A DNA stretch of 64,000 nucleotides, taken from positions 4,526,001-4,590,000 of the forward strand of contig NZ_CP054923.1 in NCBI RefSeq assembly GCF_013364215.1, read 5' to 3'. The stretch comes from Verrucosispora sp. NA02020 (GTDB lineage Bacteria; Actinomycetota; Actinomycetes; Mycobacteriales; Micromonosporaceae). Under the pieces are notes generated by a model that ran no database searches, was not told the origin of the DNA, and was given only the letters and a program-made list of their open reading frames with translations. Positions 1-9,218 of this stretch are shown in pieces; the stretch's first letter is position 1; each line of letters begins with the position of its first letter. The position numbers and the translations under genes are program-made.

Positions 1-403
1 CACCGCAGTCGGCTGGCCCGCCTGGCGTCACCCGCACGCCTTCACCGTCGTCCTCGACACGCCGCCGGCATCCGTACGCCGCAAGTGGCTCCTGGCGACC
101 GACGGTCCGATCAGTCACATCGTCTGCATGCCCGGCCTCACCAAGGGCCAGATCGACGCCTTCGTCGCCGACCTGCGACCAGACCCGGCAGTGCGCACTG
201 CTCCGGACCCGGCACCGCCGAGTGGTCCGGCACCGCCGAGTGGTCCAGCGGCACGCAGTGCTCCAGCAGCGCGGAGTGCTCCAGCAGCGCGGAGTGCTCC
301 GTCAGCACGGACCCGGACGGCGGCACGCAGTGATCCGGCCGGGCGCAGTGATCCGGCCGGGTGGACCGGTACGGCGGCGCGGACGGTGGTGCCACCGGGC
401 TGA
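1..403 (+). CDS. PLP-dependent (histidine-type) decarboxylase, C-terminal fragment
   Basis: The reading frame is already open at base 2, so only about 133 C-terminal residues are visible; the stop is TGA at 401-403. The first 60 residues (WRHPHAFTVVLDTPP, then KWLLATDGPISHIVCMPGLT and QIDAFVADLR) match what I recall of the C-terminal end of group II PLP decarboxylases, especially bacterial histidine decarboxylases, which would convert histidine to histamine in the cytosol. The PLP lysine lies outside the window, so the substrate is inferred. After residue ~62 the protein turns into a low-complexity Pro/Ala/Ser/Arg tail of six-residue repeats encoded by an 18-bp minisatellite. That tail is not part of the enzyme fold and looks like a recent extension. 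Other group II amino-acid decarboxylases remain possible. Confidence 0.6.
   Translation, partial: TAVGWPAWRHPHAFTVVLDTPPASVRRKWLLATDGPISHIVCMPGLTKGQIDAFVADLRPDPAVRTAPDPAPPSGPAPPSGPAARSAPAARSAPAARSAPSARTRTAARSDPAGRSDPAGWTGTAARTVVPPG
221..364 (+). repeat. 18-bp tandem repeat (minisatellite), about 8 units, coding
   Basis: Eight consecutive 18-bp units can be laid end to end. Most begin AGTGNTCC and the best-conserved pair is AGTGCTCCAGCAGCGCGG at 257-274 and 275-292. The unit is in frame and encodes six-residue repeats of the type S-A-P-A-A-R at the end of the decarboxylase gene. The unit at 311-328 is the most diverged. Confidence 0.85.
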
Positions 404-780
404 GTTTCCGGGGCGGATCAGGCTCGCGCCTTCCGCCCCGGGTTCTGCGGTGGTCGTCGGGCCCGGCGACCACCTGGCCGGCTGCCGCTCCAGGGAGGGG
501 ACGGCACCGGTCGGTGGCCGGCGGCGAGGGACAGCGTGGTCCTGCGCCGCCGGCCACCTCGACACCTGCGCGACGGATTCGCACGGCAGCTCTGCGCGCC
601 GTCCGGGCATCGGCCGCTCTCCGCGCCATCCGGATGTTAGGAGGGGTCCCCTGCTATGCACGAGGCGTTAGCAGGGGACCCTTCCTTACCTCGAAGCTCG
701 CGCGGTACGCGCCGTACCTCAAAGCTCGCGCGGGTGCGCCTGCGGTCGCGGCGGTTGCCTGGGGTGATCAGAATGGCGGG
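404..780. other. Intergenic region with repeat A and a short direct repeat
   Basis: No convincing gene is present. The region holds family A repeat copy 1 (636-689). Immediately after it lies an 18-nt direct repeat, ACCTCGAAGCTCGCGCGG at 688-705 and the same with one mismatch at 716-733 (28-bp period). It presumably also carries the promoter of the lipoprotein gene, but no clear -35/-10 pair can be picked. Confidence 0.6.
636..689 (+). repeat. 54-nt palindromic repeat, family A, copy 1 (forward)
   Basis: The 21-nt arms are complementary except at two positions. The outer arm starts GTTAGGAGGGG and the inner arm ends in CTGCTA. The loop reads TATGCACGAGGCGTTA, which defines the forward orientation. 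It lies between two plus-strand genes. Confidence 0.9.
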
Positions 781-2367
781 ATGACGCGTACCCGCTGGAC
801 CGCCCTGATCGCGGTGGCCGCTCTCGCGACGGTCGCCGGCTGCTCCGACGGGGCGGAGTCGGAGTTGCCGGTGCGGTCGGCGCCCCTGCCGGCCGAGGTG
901 CGGGGGCTCGGTGCGGCGGTGTTGGCGGTGCCGGTGGCGGACGAGCGACGTAGCGACCTGGTCGGCTTGCTGGCGGTGGACCGGTTCGGGGACGACGTGG
1001 CGGGGGTGACGCCGGTCCGGCGGCACGTCGACCTCGCCCTGGGTGATCCCCGGTTCCCGACGGTCGCGCGAGGGCTGGCGGAGGACCGGCGGGACGCGCT
1101 GCTCGTGGGCGGTCGGCTGCGGGACGTCACGTTGCCCGAGCACACGTACGCCCGGGAGGTCACCGGCGTCGGTGCCGGGCTGTCGATCACGGGATCCCGG
1201 TGCCTCACGGTGACCGGCGAGGGTGCGATCGCGCAGCCGTCGGTGGAGGCGTCCTGCACGGCCGCCGAGCTGGGTGGTGTGATGTGGCAGGACCGGCCGC
1301 GCACCGGGTACGGGGGGATCGACCTGAAGACCGGAGCGGCGAGTCCGCCCGTGACGGTGCCGTCGTACCCGATCGCCGCCAGCGCGGACGGCCGCTACCT
1401 CGCGGCGCTCAGCAAGGATCGGCCCCGGCGGCTCGTCGTGGCGGACACCTCGAACGGGCGGTCCCGGCCCACCGTCGAGCTCGGCGGCGGGACCGTCCAG
1501 GGGGCGATGACAGAGGGCGGCTTCGCGGTGCTGCACCTGGTCGACCGGCAGCGGACGGTCAGTGTGGTCGCCCCGGACGGTGCGGTGCGGACCCTGCTCA
1601 GCCCGGTCGGGGAGGTCGCCTTCGCGCCGGACGGGAGTCGTGCCCTGGTGGTGGACACCCGCTCCGACAGTCGCCGGCTCGCCGTGCTCGATCTCTCGAC
1701 GGGCGCGGTCACGCCGGTGGCGGACCTGCCGCCGATGACGGGGTCGGTGACCGCGACCGTGTCCGGGGACACCGCCCTGGTGGTGGACGTGCCGTTCGGG
1801 CCGGACTCCGGCGAGCCGACGCCGCGACCCACGCGCGCCTGGTCGGTGCGGCTCGCCGAGGCCACCGCGACGCCGCAGCCGAACCCGCCCGCCGCGTCGG
1901 CGGTGCTGGTACGCAAGACCGACACCCCGCCGGCCGTCGCGTCGACGGTGTCGGCGGTGATGTTCCAGCCGGGCGGCGAGACGCTCACCCTCAGTCCCGA
2001 CGGTACGGTGACCACCGCCCCGCCGGGAGCCACGCCCACTGCGAGCCTCGGTGGCGGTGCGGTGCTGCACACGCTGGTCGACTCCGACGGGGAGGAGCGG
2101 GCCGACCGGGTGTTGGTGACCGACGGGTCCGGCGGTGCGACCGAGGTGTCCACCGGTGCCGGCGACGACCAGCGTGTCGACCGGGTGATCCTCACTCCGG
2201 ACGGTGGACATCTGTTGTTCTCGCTGCGTCCGACCCGTCCCCGGGGGCAGCCGAGCGATCTCGACGCCGTGGTGGTGGCGCGGCGCGACGGCTCCGGCGA
2301 ACCGGTCGTCGTCTACCGGGGCGCGGTGCTGGCCGGTCTCGGTGTGGAGCAGACCAGCACCCCGTGA
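781..2367 (+). CDS. Secreted lipoprotein with beta-propeller-like repeats
   Basis: This is a 528-residue lipoprotein. The signal peptide ends in a lipobox (TVAGC, Cys21), so it should be anchored to the outer face of the membrane. Several segments look like WD40/TolB-type propeller blades, for example ADGRYLAALS near residue 200, APDGSRALVVD near 285 and TPDGGHLLFS near 475. The C-terminus has no transmembrane segment. I chose the ATG at 781 because it is the first start that gives a proper signal peptide; the frame is open further upstream only by chance. Function is unknown; an extracytoplasmic binding or scaffold role is inference from the fold. Confidence 0.75.
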   Translation: MTRTRWTALIAVAALATVAGCSDGAESELPVRSAPLPAEVRGLGAAVLAVPVADERRSDLVGLLAVDRFGDDVAGVTPVRRHVDLALGDPRFPTVARGLAEDRRDALLVGGRLRDVTLPEHTYAREVTGVGAGLSITGSRCLTVTGEGAIAQPSVEASCTAAELGGVMWQDRPRTGYGGIDLKTGAASPPVTVPSYPIAASADGRYLAALSKDRPRRLVVADTSNGRSRPTVELGGGTVQGAMTEGGFAVLHLVDRQRTVSVVAPDGAVRTLLSPVGEVAFAPDGSRALVVDTRSDSRRLAVLDLSTGAVTPVADLPPMTGSVTATVSGDTALVVDVPFGPDSGEPTPRPTRAWSVRLAEATATPQPNPPAASAVLVRKTDTPPAVASTVSAVMFQPGGETLTLSPDGTVTTAPPGATPTASLGGGAVLHTLVDSDGEERADRVLVTDGSGGATEVSTGAGDDQRVDRVILTPDGGHLLFSLRPTRPRGQPSDLDAVVVARRDGSGEPVVVYRGAVLAGLGVEQTSTP

Positions 2368-2386
2368 CCGGGTGACGGTCGGGCGG

Positions 2387-3229
2387 TCAGTGCATCGCCT
2401 GGGTGCCGATGACGGCCAGTAGTTGCAGCTTCTCGTAGCTCTCGCTGCCGGGGACTGCGGTGTAGACGAGCAGCGAGTGGCCCTGCCCCGGGTCGACGAG
2501 CGCCTGGCAGGTCAGCTCCAGCATGCCGAGCTCGGGGTGGACGAAGTGTTTCACCTCGTGCGGGCGGATGCCGACCTCGTGGTCCTCCCACACCTGCCGG
2601 AACTCGTCGCTCTGGGTCAGGAGCAGGTCGGCCAGGTACGCGGCGCGGGAGCCGGGGCCGCGCAGCGTGACGATTTCGCGTAGTCCGGAGGCGAACATCC
2701 GGGTGAGGTGCGGGTGGTCGCGGGGGTCGTAGCGGGCGCGGGTATCCGGGTCGGTGAACCAGCGGTAGCCGATGCTGCGGGCCGGGCCCTGGTAGCGGGT
2801 CAGGTCGCCGGTGAGCGCGACACCGAGCGCACTCTGTCGGAGCGTCTCGCCGAGTTCGGTGACGATCTCCGCGGGCGTGTCCTGGAGGCGGTCGAGGATG
2901 CGCAGCAGCCCCGGGCTGATGTGGGTGCCGGCGGCGCTGGGCGCGGGCGGGTTGTGCCCGGCGAGCCGGAACAGGTGGTCGCGCTCGTCGAGGGAGAGGT
3001 GCAGGCCCTGGGCGATGGAGGCGATCATCTGCTCCGAGGGTTGCGGGCCGCGTTCGCGTTCCAGCCGGGAGTAGTAGTCGGTCGACATGTGGCAGAGCGC
3101 CGCGACCTCCTCGCGCCGCAGCCCGCTCGTGCGGCGGCGTTGCCCGCGCGGCAGGCCGACGTCGGCGGGTTGCAGCGACTCGCGACGCCGCCGCAGGAAC
3201 TGCGCCAGTCCGGTCCGGTCGATCGCCAT
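2387..3229 (-). CDS. XRE-family regulator with MmyB-like ligand-binding domain
   Basis: A 280-residue DNA-binding regulator. A helix-turn-helix of the XRE type spans about residues 10-85, with the signature RRTSGLRREEVAALCHMSTDYYSRLERERGP split around the recognition helix. The remaining ~180 residues match the MmyB-type ligand-binding domain (WFTDPDTRARYDP, HPELGMLELTCQAL). The ATG at 3229 is preceded by AAGGAGG at five bases. It is divergently transcribed from the SDR gene at 3408, with 178 bp between them. This is a common arrangement in which the regulator represses the neighbouring oxidoreductase and itself. The effector cannot be read from the sequence. Confidence 0.9.
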   Translation of the reverse strand: MAIDRTGLAQFLRRRRESLQPADVGLPRGQRRRTSGLRREEVAALCHMSTDYYSRLERERGPQPSEQMIASIAQGLHLSLDERDHLFRLAGHNPPAPSAAGTHISPGLLRILDRLQDTPAEIVTELGETLRQSALGVALTGDLTRYQGPARSIGYRWFTDPDTRARYDPRDHPHLTRMFASGLREIVTLRGPGSRAAYLADLLLTQSDEFRQVWEDHEVGIRPHEVKHFVHPELGMLELTCQALVDPGQGHSLLVYTAVPGSESYEKLQLLAVIGTQAMH

Positions 3230-3407
3230 GGGTGCCTCCTTCGGTGCCGCCTCGTTTCTACCGCCCGCGCCGGCCGGTAGCCACGGCCCGCCGATCCCCC
3301 CTTCGCCGCGCTGACCCGGCCGCGCGATCCGGGGATCGACGGTCCCTGAATAACGCCGCCGGGATCTCCGAGGGTGGAGACACCGACACGATCCCAGGAG
3401 TACGAAC

Positions 3408-4352
3408 ATGCCAGGTAAGACGATCGACATCAGCGTTCCCGACCTGTCCGGACAGCGGGCGGTCGTCACCGGGGCGAGCGACGGCATCGGGCTCGGCATC
3501 GCCACCCGGCTCGCCGCCGCCGGAGCCGAGGTGATCCTGCCGGTACGCAATCCGGGCAAGGGCGAGGCGGCGGTCGCCGCGATCCGCCGTCAGCACCCGA
3601 GGGCGACCGTGTCGCTGCGGGCGCTCGACCTCTCCTCGCTCGCCTCCGTCGCCACGCTGGGCGAGACGTTGCGTGCGGAGGGTCGGCCGATCCATCTCCT
3701 GGTCAACAACGCGGGTGTGATGACCCCGCCGCAGTTGCAACGCACCACCGACGGATTCGAGCTGCAGTTCGGCACCAACCATCTGGGGCACTTCGCGCTC
3801 GTGGGTCACCTGCTGCCGCTGCTGCGCGACGGTCGGGCGCGGGTGACGTCGCAGGTCAGCATCGCGGCGAACCGCAACGCCATCAACTGGGACGACCTGA
3901 ACTGGGCGCGGTCGTACGACGGGATGCGCGCGTACAGCCAGTCCAAGATCGCATTCGGGCTGTTCGGGCTCGAACTGGACCGCCGCAGTCGGGCCCACGG
4001 CTGGGGTATCACCAGCAACCTGTCCCATCCGGGGGTCGCCCCGACCAGCCTGCTCGCCGCGCGTCCCGAGGTGGGTCGCCAGCGGGACACCATGGGCCGA
4101 CACATGATCCAGACCATGTCCAGGCTCGGCGTCGTCGTGGGCACGGTCCGGACCGCGCAGCTTCCCGCCCTGTACGCCGCCACCTCCCCCGCCGCCGTCG
4201 GTGGCCGGTTCTACGGGCCGAGCGGCATCGGGAACCTGGGAGGTGCGCCGGCCGAGCAGAAGCTCTATTCCCGGTTGGGTGACGCCGCCGAGGCGCAGCG
4301 CGTCTGGCGGGTGTCGGAGAAGTTGACGTCGGTGTCGTACCCGACCGACTGA
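3408..4352 (+). CDS. Short-chain dehydrogenase/reductase (SDR)
   Basis: A 314-residue NAD(P)-dependent oxidoreductase. It has the Rossmann glycine motif TGASDGIG (21-28), NNAG (100-103) and the catalytic pair Y176-x3-K180 in YSQSK. The upstream segment TSQVS (147-151) carries the likely catalytic serine. The sequence resembles the retinol-dehydrogenase/WW-domain-oxidoreductase-like class that has a longer C-terminus than the 250-residue classical SDRs. A CAGGAG ribosome site precedes the ATG. It is divergent from the MmyB-type regulator and probably controlled by it. The substrate is not identifiable. Confidence 0.9.
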   Translation: MPGKTIDISVPDLSGQRAVVTGASDGIGLGIATRLAAAGAEVILPVRNPGKGEAAVAAIRRQHPRATVSLRALDLSSLASVATLGETLRAEGRPIHLLVNNAGVMTPPQLQRTTDGFELQFGTNHLGHFALVGHLLPLLRDGRARVTSQVSIAANRNAINWDDLNWARSYDGMRAYSQSKIAFGLFGLELDRRSRAHGWGITSNLSHPGVAPTSLLAARPEVGRQRDTMGRHMIQTMSRLGVVVGTVRTAQLPALYAATSPAAVGGRFYGPSGIGNLGGAPAEQKLYSRLGDAAEAQRVWRVSEKLTSVSYPTD

Positions 4353-4369
4353 GGCGAGTGCGTGTGGGT

Positions 4370-4402
4370 GCCCCGGATGCCGCCCGGCGCGGCACCCGGG
4401 GC
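4370..4402. terminator. Hairpin between convergent SDR and beta-glucosidase genes
   Basis: GCCCCGG and TGCCGC on the left pair with GCGGCA and CCGGGGC on the right, with one unpaired base on each side and a five-base loop. It sits 17 bases after the SDR stop and just before the GH1 stop on the other strand, so it could terminate both. There is no strong T-run, as is usual in this GC range. Confidence 0.6.
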
Positions 4403-4423
4403 GTCCCGGGCCCCGTCGGCCCG

Positions 4424-5839
4424 TCATCCGCGTACCGCGACGGGATCGACCGTCGCGGTACGCCGCTGGTGGGTGCGGATCAGGTCGGCGTAGCGGGCAC
4501 CGCTGGCCTTGAGCGTGCGCCGCTGGGTGGCGTAGTCGACGTGCACCAGGCCGAAACGCTTGTCGTAGCCGTACGCCCACTCGAAGTTGTCCAGCAGGGA
4601 CCAGGCGAAGTAGCCGGTCACCGGGGCGCCCCGGTTCACCGCCGCCGCGCACGCCGCCAGGTGCCGTTCCAGGTGGTCGGTGCGTTCCGGGTCGGTGACG
4701 GTGCCGTCGGCGGCGACCACGTCCGGCCAGGCCGAGCCGCTCTCGGTGACCAGGATGCGGGGCGGGGCGTACTCCTGGCCGACCTCGACCAGGAGGCGTT
4801 CCAGGCCGGCCGGATGCACCTCCCAGTCCATCGCGGTGTGCGGCACGTCGGGCACCGGCACCTGCCGGGCGTACGGTGCCGGGCCGTCCGGGGCGTCGGC
4901 GGCGACCTGCCGGAAGTAGTAGTTGACGCCGAGGAAGTCGGTCGGGGTGGCGATGATCGCGAGGTCGTCGCCGCGCACCGGTGGTTCCACGCCGTAGGTG
5001 GCGACCATGTCGGTCGGGTAGCCCCGGCCGTGCAGCGGATCCAGCCACCAGCGGTTGACGTGCCCGTCGAGTCGGCGGGCGGCGGCCAGGTCGGCGGGTC
5101 GGTCGCTGGCCGGGTCGATCGGGCTGAGGTTGAGCACCGGCCCGATCGACGCGGGGGCGGCGGCGTGCGCCCGGATCGCGGTGGTGGCCAGACCGTGGCC
5201 GAGCAGCACGTGGTGGGCGGTGTGCACGGCACGGCCCAGGTCCCGCTCGCCGGGGGCCATCCGCCCTTCGAGGTGACCGATCCAGGCGACGCAGAGCGGC
5301 TCGTTCACGGTGCACCAGTCGGTGACCCGGTCGCCGAGGCGGGCCGCGACCACGGCGGCGTAGTCGGCGAACGCCTCGGCGGTGTCCCGCTGCGGCCAGC
5401 CGCCCCGGTCCTGCATCGCCTGCGGCAGGTCCCAGTGGTAGAGCGTGACGAAGGGGCGGATCCCGGCGGCCAGCAGCGCGTCGGTCAGCCGGTCGTAGAA
5501 GTCCAGCCCGGCGGCGTTGACCGGGCCGACGCCGTCGGGTCGGACCCGGGGCCAGGCCACCGAGAAGCGGTACGCCTCGACGCCGAGCTCGCGCATCAGC
5601 GCCACGTCCTGCGGCCACCGGTGGTAGTGGTCGCAGGCGACCTCGCCGGTGTCGCCGTTGTCGATGGCACCCGGCCGGGTGCAGAAGGTGTCCCAGATGG
5701 AGGGTCTGCGGCCGTCGGCGTGGACGGCGCCCTCGATCTGGTAGGCCGAGGTGGCGACTCCCCAGAGGAAGTCGGGCGGCAGCGGGGACAGGTCCGGCAC
5801 GGGCGGGTTCTCCTCGGTTATCACGGTGGACGGGCTCAC
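4424..5839 (-). CDS. GH1 beta-glucosidase
   Basis: A 471-residue family 1 glycoside hydrolase of normal length, cytosolic (no signal peptide), expected to hydrolyse imported beta-linked disaccharides or aryl glucosides with retention. It carries the N-terminal [14 protein letters not shown] signature, the acid/base glutamate in TVNEP (E180), the nucleophile in VTESG (E366, where most family members have TENG), and the conserved SLLDNFEW near the C-terminus. I use the GTG at 5839: it overlaps the permease stop by four bases (GTGA), implying translational coupling. An in-frame GTG at 5824 is the alternative. It is the last gene of the sugar-uptake operon. Confidence 0.93.
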   Translation of the reverse strand: MSPSTVITEENPPVPDLSPLPPDFLWGVATSAYQIEGAVHADGRRPSIWDTFCTRPGAIDNGDTGEVACDHYHRWPQDVALMRELGVEAYRFSVAWPRVRPDGVGPVNAAGLDFYDRLTDALLAAGIRPFVTLYHWDLPQAMQDRGGWPQRDTAEAFADYAAVVAARLGDRVTDWCTVNEPLCVAWIGHLEGRMAPGERDLGRAVHTAHHVLLGHGLATTAIRAHAAAPASIGPVLNLSPIDPASDRPADLAAARRLDGHVNRWWLDPLHGRGYPTDMVATYGVEPPVRGDDLAIIATPTDFLGVNYYFRQVAADAPDGPAPYARQVPVPDVPHTAMDWEVHPAGLERLLVEVGQEYAPPRILVTESGSAWPDVVAADGTVTDPERTDHLERHLAACAAAVNRGAPVTGYFAWSLLDNFEWAYGYDKRFGLVHVDYATQRRTLKASGARYADLIRTHQRRTATVDPVAVRG

Positions 5840-6675
5840 TTGACCGCACCGGCGGTGAGGCCGGCGACGAAGTAGCGCTGCAACGCCAGGAAGCCGGCGA
5901 CCACCGGCACGCTGACCACCAGCGAGGCGGCCATCACCTGGTTCCAGTAGACGTTGAACTGGGTGGAGTAGCCCTGGAGGCCGACGGCGAGGGTGCGGCT
6001 GCTCTCGTTGGTCAGCACCGAGGCGAACAGCACCTCGCCCCAGGCGGTCATGAAGGCGTACACGGTCACCGCGACCACGCCGGGCACCGCCGCCGGCAGC
6101 ACCACCTGGAACAGGGTGCGCAGCGGGCCGGCGCCGTCGACCTGGGCGGCCTCGTCGAGCCCGCGCGGGATCGAGTCGAAGTAGCCGACCAGCATCCAGA
6201 TCGAGAACGGCAGCGAGAAGGTGAGGTACGTGATGATCAGGCCGGTGCGGGTGGCGTAGAGCGCGATGCCGGTGGCGTTGCCCAGGTTGACGTAGATCAG
6301 GAACAGCGGCAGCAGGAACAGGATGCCGGGGAACATCTGGGTGGAGAGCACGGTCACCGAGAAGATCTGGCGGCCCCGGAACCGGTAGCGGCTGACCGCG
6401 TACGCGGCGAAGACCGCCACAGTGACCGAGAAGAGGGCCGCCACGCTCGCCACCAGCAGGCTGTTGAGCAGGTACCGGCCGAGCGGGACGGTCGACCACA
6501 TGTCCACGAACGCCTGCACGGTCGGGCGTCGGGGCCACCAGGTGAAGGCGGCCTGCACGTCCTGCAACGGTTTGAGCGCCGAGCTGACCATCACGTAGAG
6601 CGGGACGAGCACGAACCCGGCGAGCAGCGTCAGCACGATCCGGCGGGACCAGCGTTCGGCGGCGGTCTCACGCAT
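5836..6675 (-). CDS. Carbohydrate ABC transporter permease (MalG-type)
   Basis: A 279-residue inner-membrane permease of the carbohydrate uptake transporter-1 family with six predicted hydrophobic segments. The EAA loop that contacts the ATPase is visible as [10 protein letters not shown] from residue 175. It pairs with the MalF-type permease encoded directly upstream; the two genes overlap by eight bases. As in most actinomycete sugar loci no ATPase gene is present, so a shared MsiK-like ATPase encoded elsewhere is expected. That is family knowledge, not seen here. Confidence 0.92.
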   Translation of the reverse strand: MRETAAERWSRRIVLTLLAGFVLVPLYVMVSSALKPLQDVQAAFTWWPRRPTVQAFVDMWSTVPLGRYLLNSLLVASVAALFSVTVAVFAAYAVSRYRFRGRQIFSVTVLSTQMFPGILFLLPLFLIYVNLGNATGIALYATRTGLIITYLTFSLPFSIWMLVGYFDSIPRGLDEAAQVDGAGPLRTLFQVVLPAAVPGVVAVTVYAFMTAWGEVLFASVLTNESSRTLAVGLQGYSTQFNVYWNQVMAASLVVSVPVVAGFLALQRYFVAGLTAGAVK

Positions 6676-7642
6676 CGTTCCTCCGTCGGTTGGTCAGCAG
6701 CAGGTATCCGGCGGTGACCAGCAGCAGGAACAGCAGCAGCACCACCGACATGGCCGAGCCGGTGCCGAAGTCCCAGGTCTGGAAGGAGCTGCGGTAGATG
6801 TGCAGCGAGATCAGGTCGGCCTCGGCCGGTGCCGAGCCGCCGAAGAGCACGTACGGGGTGTTGAAGTCGTTGAACGTCCAGAGGAAGAGCACCAGCAGCA
6901 GCACCAGGTTGACCGGGCGCAGCATCGGCAGGGTCACCGAGCGCAGCCGACGCCAGAACCCGGCGCCGTCCATGGCGGCGGCCTCGTACAGCTCGTCGGG
7001 GATGTTCTGCAGCCCGGCCATGATGCAGAGGAAGGCGAAGGGCCAGGTCCGCCAGATCGACACGATCAGCAGCGCGACGAAGCTGTTGTCGCCGATCAGC
7101 CAGAACGGTGGCTCGTCGACCAACCCCAACTGGTCGACCAGCACGTGGTTGACCAGGCCGGTGTCGCGCTGGAACAGGAAGGTCCAGGTGATCACGGCGG
7201 TGTAGACCGGCAGCGCGTACGGGGTGAGGAACAGTGCGCGCAGCACCGCCCGGCCCCGGAAGGGGCGTTGCAGCAGGACGGCGGCGGTGGTGCCGAGCAC
7301 CCAGGACAGCCCGACGGAGAGCACCGTGTAGACGACGGTGACCCGGAACGAGCGCAGCAGTTCGGCTCCGGCGGCGGAGTCGACGTCCAGCACGACGCGG
7401 TAGTTGTCCAGCCCGACGAAGGGTGCGCCGGACCAGTCGCGGATGTGGAACTGGGTGAGTTCCAGCAGGCTCATCCACGTGCCGACGAGCATCGGCACGA
7501 CGTGGATCGCCAGCTCCAGCACGATGGCCGGGGCGAGCAGGAGGTACGGCAGCAGCGAGCGGCGGGGTCGGCGGGAGCGTCGTCGCGCGGGCGGCCCGGT
7601 TTCGGTGGGGGTGCCGACGGGCGGCGAGGTGGTGACGGCCAT
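6668..7642 (-). CDS. Carbohydrate ABC transporter permease (MalF-type)
   Basis: A 324-residue membrane protein. It has a basic N-terminal tail (about 30 residues), then a first membrane segment (LLPYLLLAPAIVLELAI), five further segments, and the cytoplasmic EAA loop EAAAMDGAGF at 220-229. It should form the heterodimeric channel with the following MalG-type protein and receive sugar from the binding lipoprotein encoded upstream. A 66-base gap carrying a strong hairpin separates it from the binding-protein gene, the usual arrangement for lowering permease expression relative to the binding protein. Confidence 0.92.
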   Translation of the reverse strand: MAVTTSPPVGTPTETGPPARRRSRRPRRSLLPYLLLAPAIVLELAIHVVPMLVGTWMSLLELTQFHIRDWSGAPFVGLDNYRVVLDVDSAAGAELLRSFRVTVVYTVLSVGLSWVLGTTAAVLLQRPFRGRAVLRALFLTPYALPVYTAVITWTFLFQRDTGLVNHVLVDQLGLVDEPPFWLIGDNSFVALLIVSIWRTWPFAFLCIMAGLQNIPDELYEAAAMDGAGFWRRLRSVTLPMLRPVNLVLLLVLFLWTFNDFNTPYVLFGGSAPAEADLISLHIYRSSFQTWDFGTGSAMSVVLLLFLLLVTAGYLLLTNRRRNDA

Positions 7643-7659
7643 CAGGGTCCTTCCGCAGG

Positions 7660-7698
7660 CTGGCCGTGGGAGGGTCGGCGGGCACCTCCCACGGCCAG
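7660..7698 (-). terminator. Intra-operon attenuator hairpin downstream of the binding-protein gene
   Basis: A perfect 14-bp stem (CTGGCCGTGGGAGG at 7660-7673, complementary to 7685-7698) has an 11-base loop. It sits between the binding-protein stop and the permease start on the minus strand. Such hairpins commonly stabilise the binding-protein transcript and partly terminate, giving excess binding protein. Confidence 0.7.
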
Positions 7699-7708
7699 CG
7701 GTCCGTGG

Positions 7709-9004
7709 TCAGCGCATCTGCTGCTGGGCCCGGGTCAACTTCTCCCGGACGCTGTCCTCGGTGACCGGCCTGCCACTGGCCGCGTCGGCGAAGAGTTCCT
7801 TGATGGCGGTGCCGACCAGGGTCTCGAAGGTGCTCTCCTCGGGCACCTGCGGCAGCGGGGCCGCGCTGGTGGCCAGCGTCTGGGCGAGGACCTTCTGCTC
7901 GTCGGCGGCGAACGCCGGGTCGGCGGCGACGGTGTTGACCGCCGGCAGCGAGCCGTACGTCTTGTTCAGCGTCACCTGCGCGGTGTCGCTGGTCATGAAC
8001 TTGACGAAGTCCAGTGCGCCGTCGAGGTTCCCGGTGTGCTTGAACACGGCGATGTTGATGCCGGCGACCATGCTGTTGACCTGCTTGCCGCCGGCCGGCG
8101 GGGTGGCCGGGAACGGCACCGGCGCCACCCCGTACGCGTCCGGGGCCATGTTCTGTGACCGCAGGTTGGCTCCGGCGGCCTGCCAGAGCAGCATGGCGGC
8201 CTTGCCGTTGGCGAAGTCGGAGACCGACTGGTTCTGCGCGTACTCGGCGTTGCTCGGGTTGACGATCTTGTCGGCGGCCATCAGGTCGACGTAGCGCTTG
8301 ACGGCCGCGACGTTCTGCGGGGTGTCGAAGCTGGGCTTGCCGGCCGCGTCGAACCAGTCGCCGCCGTACTGCTGGCCGAAGGTGAAGGCGTGGTGGGCGT
8401 TCTCCGACGGGTTGGCGCCCTCCACGGCCAGGCCCCACCTGCCGTCGCCGGTGAGCTTCTTCCCGACCTCGGTCAACTCCTCCCAGGTGGTCGGCGGGGC
8501 GGTGACGCCGGCGTCGGCGAACGCCTTCTTGTTGTAGTACAGCGCGTAGGCGAGGCTGTAGAGCGGGACGGCGGCCGGCGGCTTGTCGGCGGCACCGGCG
8601 GCGGCCAGGGCGGCGGGGACGAAGCGGTCCTTGCCGCCGATCTTGTCGAGCGTGGCGTCGTCGAACTCGACCAGCGCGCCGGTGGCCTGCAACGAGGCCG
8701 ACCAGGTGTTGCCGATGTTGACCACGTCCGGGCCCTGCCCGGTGGTGGCCGCGGCGAGCAGCCGGTTGAGCAGGTCCGACCAGGGGACCACCTCGACGTT
8801 GACCGTGATGCCGGTCTGCTGGGTGAACCTGTCCAGCTCGGGCTGGAGGATCGCCTTGTCGGCCTCCAGGCTGGCGCCCTGGTTGCTGGCCCAGTAGGTG
8901 AGGGTCTTGCCGGACCCGCCGGAGGAGTCGCCGGAGCCGCAGGCGGTGAGCGACGCGGCGGCCAGCACGGTCGCGGTGAGGATCGCGAGGTGTCGTCTCG
9001 ACAC
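7709..9004 (-). CDS. Sugar-binding lipoprotein of ABC transporter
   Basis: A 431-residue extracellular solute-binding protein (family 1). The signal peptide ends in the lipobox LTAC with Cys22 as the lipidation site, followed by a Gly/Ser linker. Landmarks of the fold are LTYWASNQG, then GPDVVNIGN, the hinge region PLYSLAYALYYNKKAF, and the C-terminal FVKFMTSDTAQ. The GTG at 9004 is preceded by AAGGG. It is the first gene of the operon that also encodes both permeases and the GH1 enzyme, so the ligand is probably a beta-glucoside or short beta-glucan. That substrate guess is inference from the neighbour. Confidence 0.92.
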   Translation of the reverse strand: MSRRHLAILTATVLAAASLTACGSGDSSGGSGKTLTYWASNQGASLEADKAILQPELDRFTQQTGITVNVEVVPWSDLLNRLLAAATTGQGPDVVNIGNTWSASLQATGALVEFDDATLDKIGGKDRFVPAALAAAGAADKPPAAVPLYSLAYALYYNKKAFADAGVTAPPTTWEELTEVGKKLTGDGRWGLAVEGANPSENAHHAFTFGQQYGGDWFDAAGKPSFDTPQNVAAVKRYVDLMAADKIVNPSNAEYAQNQSVSDFANGKAAMLLWQAAGANLRSQNMAPDAYGVAPVPFPATPPAGGKQVNSMVAGINIAVFKHTGNLDGALDFVKFMTSDTAQVTLNKTYGSLPAVNTVAADPAFAADEQKVLAQTLATSAAPLPQVPEESTFETLVGTAIKELFADAASGRPVTEDSVREKLTRAQQQMR

Positions 9005-9218
9005 GGTCTGCCCTTTCGATGGGGGTGGTGGGGACGCCGGTCGGGCCCGGGAGGACGGGGCAGGGTGGGCGGGACCGGGCGGTGGGTGGAGGCGGAGAGG
9101 CTCCCGCCGGGTTACATCACGTCTTAATTAATGTCGTCATTAAAATGGCTCGGCGGGGGGCCGTCAAGCACGGGCCGTACAGTCGCCCCGGGGCGGGCCG
9201 ATCAGGATGAGGTGACAC
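9005..9218. promoter_or_regulatory. Divergent promoter region of sugar operon and ROK regulator
   Basis: The 214-bp region separates the minus-strand uptake operon from the plus-strand ROK gene. It is GC-rich except for an AT island at 9121-9146 that contains the palindrome described separately. No gene is present. Confidence 0.6.
9128..9143. promoter_or_regulatory. Candidate ROK repressor operator
   Basis: A perfect inverted repeat TTAATG-TCGT-CATTAA lies within an AT-rich island (9124-9146) in otherwise GC-rich DNA, 124 bases upstream of the binding-protein start and 76 bases before the ROK gene. Its place between a ROK-family gene and the sugar operon makes the ROK protein the obvious ligand. 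This is inference from position and symmetry. Confidence 0.65.

Noticed and set aside
138..629. Minus-strand open frame across the minisatellite (163 codons)
   Set aside because: It mirrors the plus-strand repeat, has no recognisable fold and no ribosome site, and overlaps the decarboxylase end.
637..2211. 524-codon minus-strand frame opposite the lipoprotein gene
   Set aside because: Composition is Arg/His/Gly/Pro-rich, typical of an antisense shadow in high-GC DNA; the plus-strand frame has a lipobox and propeller repeats.
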